From Planctomycetaceae bacterium (GTDB lineage: Bacteria > Planctomycetota > Planctomycetia > Pirellulales > Pirellulaceae), in contig PANG01000040.1 in assembly GCA_002708345.1 (NCBI GenBank), positions 1 to 7,807 on the forward strand: a stretch of 7,807 bases of DNA, read 5' to 3'. This document shows, piece after piece, positions 6,423 to 7,807 of the stretch (the first letter of the stretch is position 1; every line of letters starts with the position of its first letter). Below the pieces are notes generated by a model. That model saw only the letters and a program-made list of their open reading frames with translations, ran no database searches and was not told the DNA's origin. The position numbers and the translations under genes are program-made.

Positions 6423-7013
6423 ATGATCTCCATCCGACGACCCCAGATCGACCGGGTTAATCACCTCCTGCAAGAGGTGATTAATGATCCGCTGACCTAT
6501 CCACACGAGGGAATTGCTCGCAACCTGTTGCCAGATGACAGGGCGCCGGCTGGATACCGTCACGATTATGCAGCGATCCTCCTGGGAAAGGGGCAACAGG
6601 TATTCGAACGAGCCAGCCGGGCGATTCGCCAATGGAGCATGTTTCCACCTGCCATGGCGGAACTGTATCACCGTGACACGCCGATCGAGGTGGGCCAGGT
6701 GGTGGCGGTCCTGTTTGGAGGTTATGGAATCTGGACACTGAACCCGGCACGAATTCTCTACGCGATTGACGAGCAGGATGAGTGTTGCCGATTCGGGTTT
6801 GGGTACGGGACGCTACCGGGTCACCTTGCCCGCGGGGAAGAACGGTTCCTGGTGGAATGGAACAGGGAGACCGATGAAGTCACGTTCTCGATTTCAGCGG
6901 TGTCTCGTCCCCATCACCTGCTCTCCTGGGTCGGCTACCCGATGTTACGGCGAGAGCAAAGACGTTTTCGCCGCCTGGCGGGAGAGGCGATGCTGGATGC
7001 CATTGAAAGCTAG
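6423..7013 (+). CDS. DUF1990 (UPF0548) family protein
   Basis: A 196-residue soluble protein matching the DUF1990/UPF0548 family. Recognisable segments in order are an N-terminal helix ending in PLTYPHEG (23-30), AGYRHDYAAILLGKG (43-57), FERASRAIRQWSMFP (61-75), PIEVGQVVAVL (87-97), GIWTLNPARILYAIDE (102-117), RFGFGYGTLPGHLARGEERF (123-142), and SRPHHLLSWVGYPMLRREQR (161-180). The family has no established enzyme activity; the fold is believed to be a small beta-rich ligand-binding type, but this is not certain. ATG 6423 places the start at the usual family N terminus. It lacks a strong RBS, while a strong SD-like sequence sits out of place inside codons 18-20, within a perfect hairpin. The stop TAG (7011-7013) overlaps the stop of the convergent permease gene. 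It is divergent from the YndJ-like gene, which may be functionally linked. Confidence 0.82.
   Translation: MISIRRPQIDRVNHLLQEVINDPLTYPHEGIARNLLPDDRAPAGYRHDYAAILLGKGQQVFERASRAIRQWSMFPPAMAELYHRDTPIEVGQVVAVLFGGYGIWTLNPARILYAIDEQDECCRFGFGYGTLPGHLARGEERFLVEWNRETDEVTFSISAVSRPHHLLSWVGYPMLRREQRRFRRLAGEAMLDAIES
6457..6484. repeat. Perfect 11-bp inverted repeat with 6-base loop inside the DUF1990 gene
   Basis: TTAATCACCTC (6457-6467), loop CTGCAA (6468-6473), GAGGTGATTAA (6474-6484). The arms are exact reverse complements. It spans codons 12-21 and encodes NHLLQEVIN on either strand. ATCACCTCCT (6460-6469) equals the 3' tail of bacterial 16S rRNA, and the right arm is its Shine-Dalgarno-like complement. 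It could be an mRNA hairpin or a dyad-symmetric protein-binding site. No T-run follows, so it is not an intrinsic terminator. Confidence 0.9.
7010..7013. other. Shared CTAG: overlapping stop codons of two convergent genes
   Basis: The palindrome CTAG carries the TAG of the DUF1990 gene on the plus strand (7011-7013) and the TAG of the permease gene on the minus strand (7010-7012). The two genes therefore meet with no intergenic space, and there is no room for a non-coding terminator between them. Confidence 0.9.
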
Positions 7014-7807
7014 AGGGGGGCAGGAAGGTCCCGGCGTCGGAAAATAACAGCCGCGGCAAGCATGCATCCCACGCCGATCAGGATCATCAACAGGTGGGAA
7101 GGAAGTGGGCCGAGACCCTGGGTTACTCCCTCGTGGTCCTTCAGCAGCAGGCTCGTCAGTACATCCGGATCACGGTTGATGTAGATCACGAACCGGTTCG
7201 GGCTGTAGGCGGCAAAGATCGTGAAGTTCAGCAGCCAGCTCAATGAATCATGCGCAAGACCAGCAATCCGAAGGATCATTTGCAGCAGAACGATACCCGT
7301 GGCGATACCCACGGTTCGACGGCGAAAACGGTCCAGCGATGAGAGCAGCATGGTTAAACCGGCAAAGCAGATACCGAGGCATGCCAGGATCGAGGCGGCA
7401 GGAAGGAACTCCACGCTACTGACACGGTCCGAAAGCGGCACCGTGATCTTTTCTTCAGGAACAAATGGGTTACGCACCTCCAGGTCCAGCAGGGGAATCG
7501 TGACGGTCGTGTGTGGTGCCTTTTCCGTGATTGTCGAGTTGGCAATACCGGCAGAGGTGCCACACCAGGCGACCAGGGGGAGGAGAATCGCGCCGGCAAG
7601 TGTTACCACTGCGTGGGACCAGAAGACCTGCATCCGGCTGACCGGCTGGGCCAGGATCATCTCCATGGTGCCCCGGTTAAGCTGGCCACTGACGATGTCA
7701 CTTCCCCTGGAGATACCCCAGAGCAGCACGCAGATCAGTACGACCGGTTCATTGTAAAGCTGGCTGATGCGACCGGAATAGGTGACCAGTTCGGCAAAGG
7801 AGACGGG
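7010..7807 (-). CDS. ABC-2-type transporter permease, 5' end missing
   Basis: Membrane subunit of an ABC-2-type ABC exporter (multidrug, antibiotic or polysaccharide export class); the ATPase subunit is not in the window. The frame is open to the right edge: 26 codons precede the GTG at 7727-7729, reading ...SGRISQLYNEPVVLIC, so the gene starts outside and that GTG is internal. Counting from the edge, 265 residues are visible. They include the family signature GQLNRGTMEMILAQPVSR (41-58), which couples the membrane helices to the ATPase, then transmembrane segments at about 64-86, 134-157, 165-183 and 237-256. A polar loop of about 45 residues (88-132) lies between two helices and is probably extracytoplasmic. 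The C terminus is basic (RRRD). Cargo cannot be inferred. Its stop codon overlaps that of the DUF1990 gene. Confidence 0.85.
   Translation of the reverse strand, partial: PVSFAELVTYSGRISQLYNEPVVLICVLLWGISRGSDIVSGQLNRGTMEMILAQPVSRMQVFWSHAVVTLAGAILLPLVAWCGTSAGIANSTITEKAPHTTVTIPLLDLEVRNPFVPEEKITVPLSDRVSSVEFLPAASILACLGICFAGLTMLLSSLDRFRRRTVGIATGIVLLQMILRIAGLAHDSLSWLLNFTIFAAYSPNRFVIYINRDPDVLTSLLLKDHEGVTQGLGPLPSHLLMILIGVGCMLAAAVIFRRRDLPAPL

Noticed and set aside
6484..6495. Translation start at ATG 6484 behind the SD-like right arm of the hairpin
   Set aside because: It is out of frame with the DUF1990 gene and reaches a stop after three codons, so it makes no protein, although it could act as a decoy site.
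7010..7729. Permease starting at GTG 7727-7729
   Set aside because: The frame continues to the window edge with membrane-protein-like sequence, and the GTG falls in the middle of a hydrophobic helix.
1..7807. CRISPR array, tRNA, insertion sequence or phage genes
   Set aside because: No regularly spaced repeats, cloverleaf-like segments, transposase motifs or phage structural proteins were seen on either strand.

Overview
The window looks like chromosomal DNA from a planctomycete, probably of the Pirellulaceae type. It is moderately GC-rich and densely coded. It pairs an ECF sigma factor with a membrane-bound Ser/Thr kinase, a combination typical of that phylum, and it carries a secreted BNR/sialidase-fold protein and a hydroxypyruvate-isomerase-type TIM barrel that are also common there. 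The assignment rests on protein character only; there is no rRNA or other marker.

Layout. Five plus-strand genes fill positions 2-5471: the 3' part of a Hyi-like sugar isomerase (cut by the left edge), a signal-peptide-bearing sialidase-like beta-propeller, a class V PLP aminotransferase of the isopenicillin-N-epimerase type, an ECF sigma factor and a Ser/Thr kinase with a multi-pass C-terminal membrane domain. The last three are packed tightly: 7 bases between aminotransferase and sigma gene, and a 4-base GTGA overlap between sigma gene and kinase. They look like one transcription unit in which sigma factor and kinase form a signalling pair. A minus-strand gene for a YndJ-like membrane protein converges on the kinase with a 49-base overlap. 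A DUF1990 gene is divergent from yndJ across a 154-base intergenic region. A minus-strand ABC-2-type permease (5' end cut by the right edge) converges on the DUF1990 gene so exactly that both stop codons share the palindrome CTAG.

Most noteworthy points. (1) A perfect 11-bp inverted repeat with a 6-base loop lies inside codons 12-21 of the DUF1990 gene. Its left arm and loop contain a 10-base copy of the 3' tail of 16S rRNA, and its right arm is Shine-Dalgarno-like. (2) The sigma factor lacks the usual acidic run at the start of region 2.2 and has a serine there. This fits phosphorylation by the adjacent kinase, as known for sigma/kinase pairs elsewhere, but here it is inference. (3) The sialidase-like protein has Asp boxes but no visible FRIP arginine motif, so true sialidase activity is doubtful.

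I see no rRNA, tRNA, CRISPR array, insertion sequence, phage gene or convincing intrinsic terminator. The window is mostly recognisable families in an ordinary planctomycete arrangement. I do not claim a proven new system.
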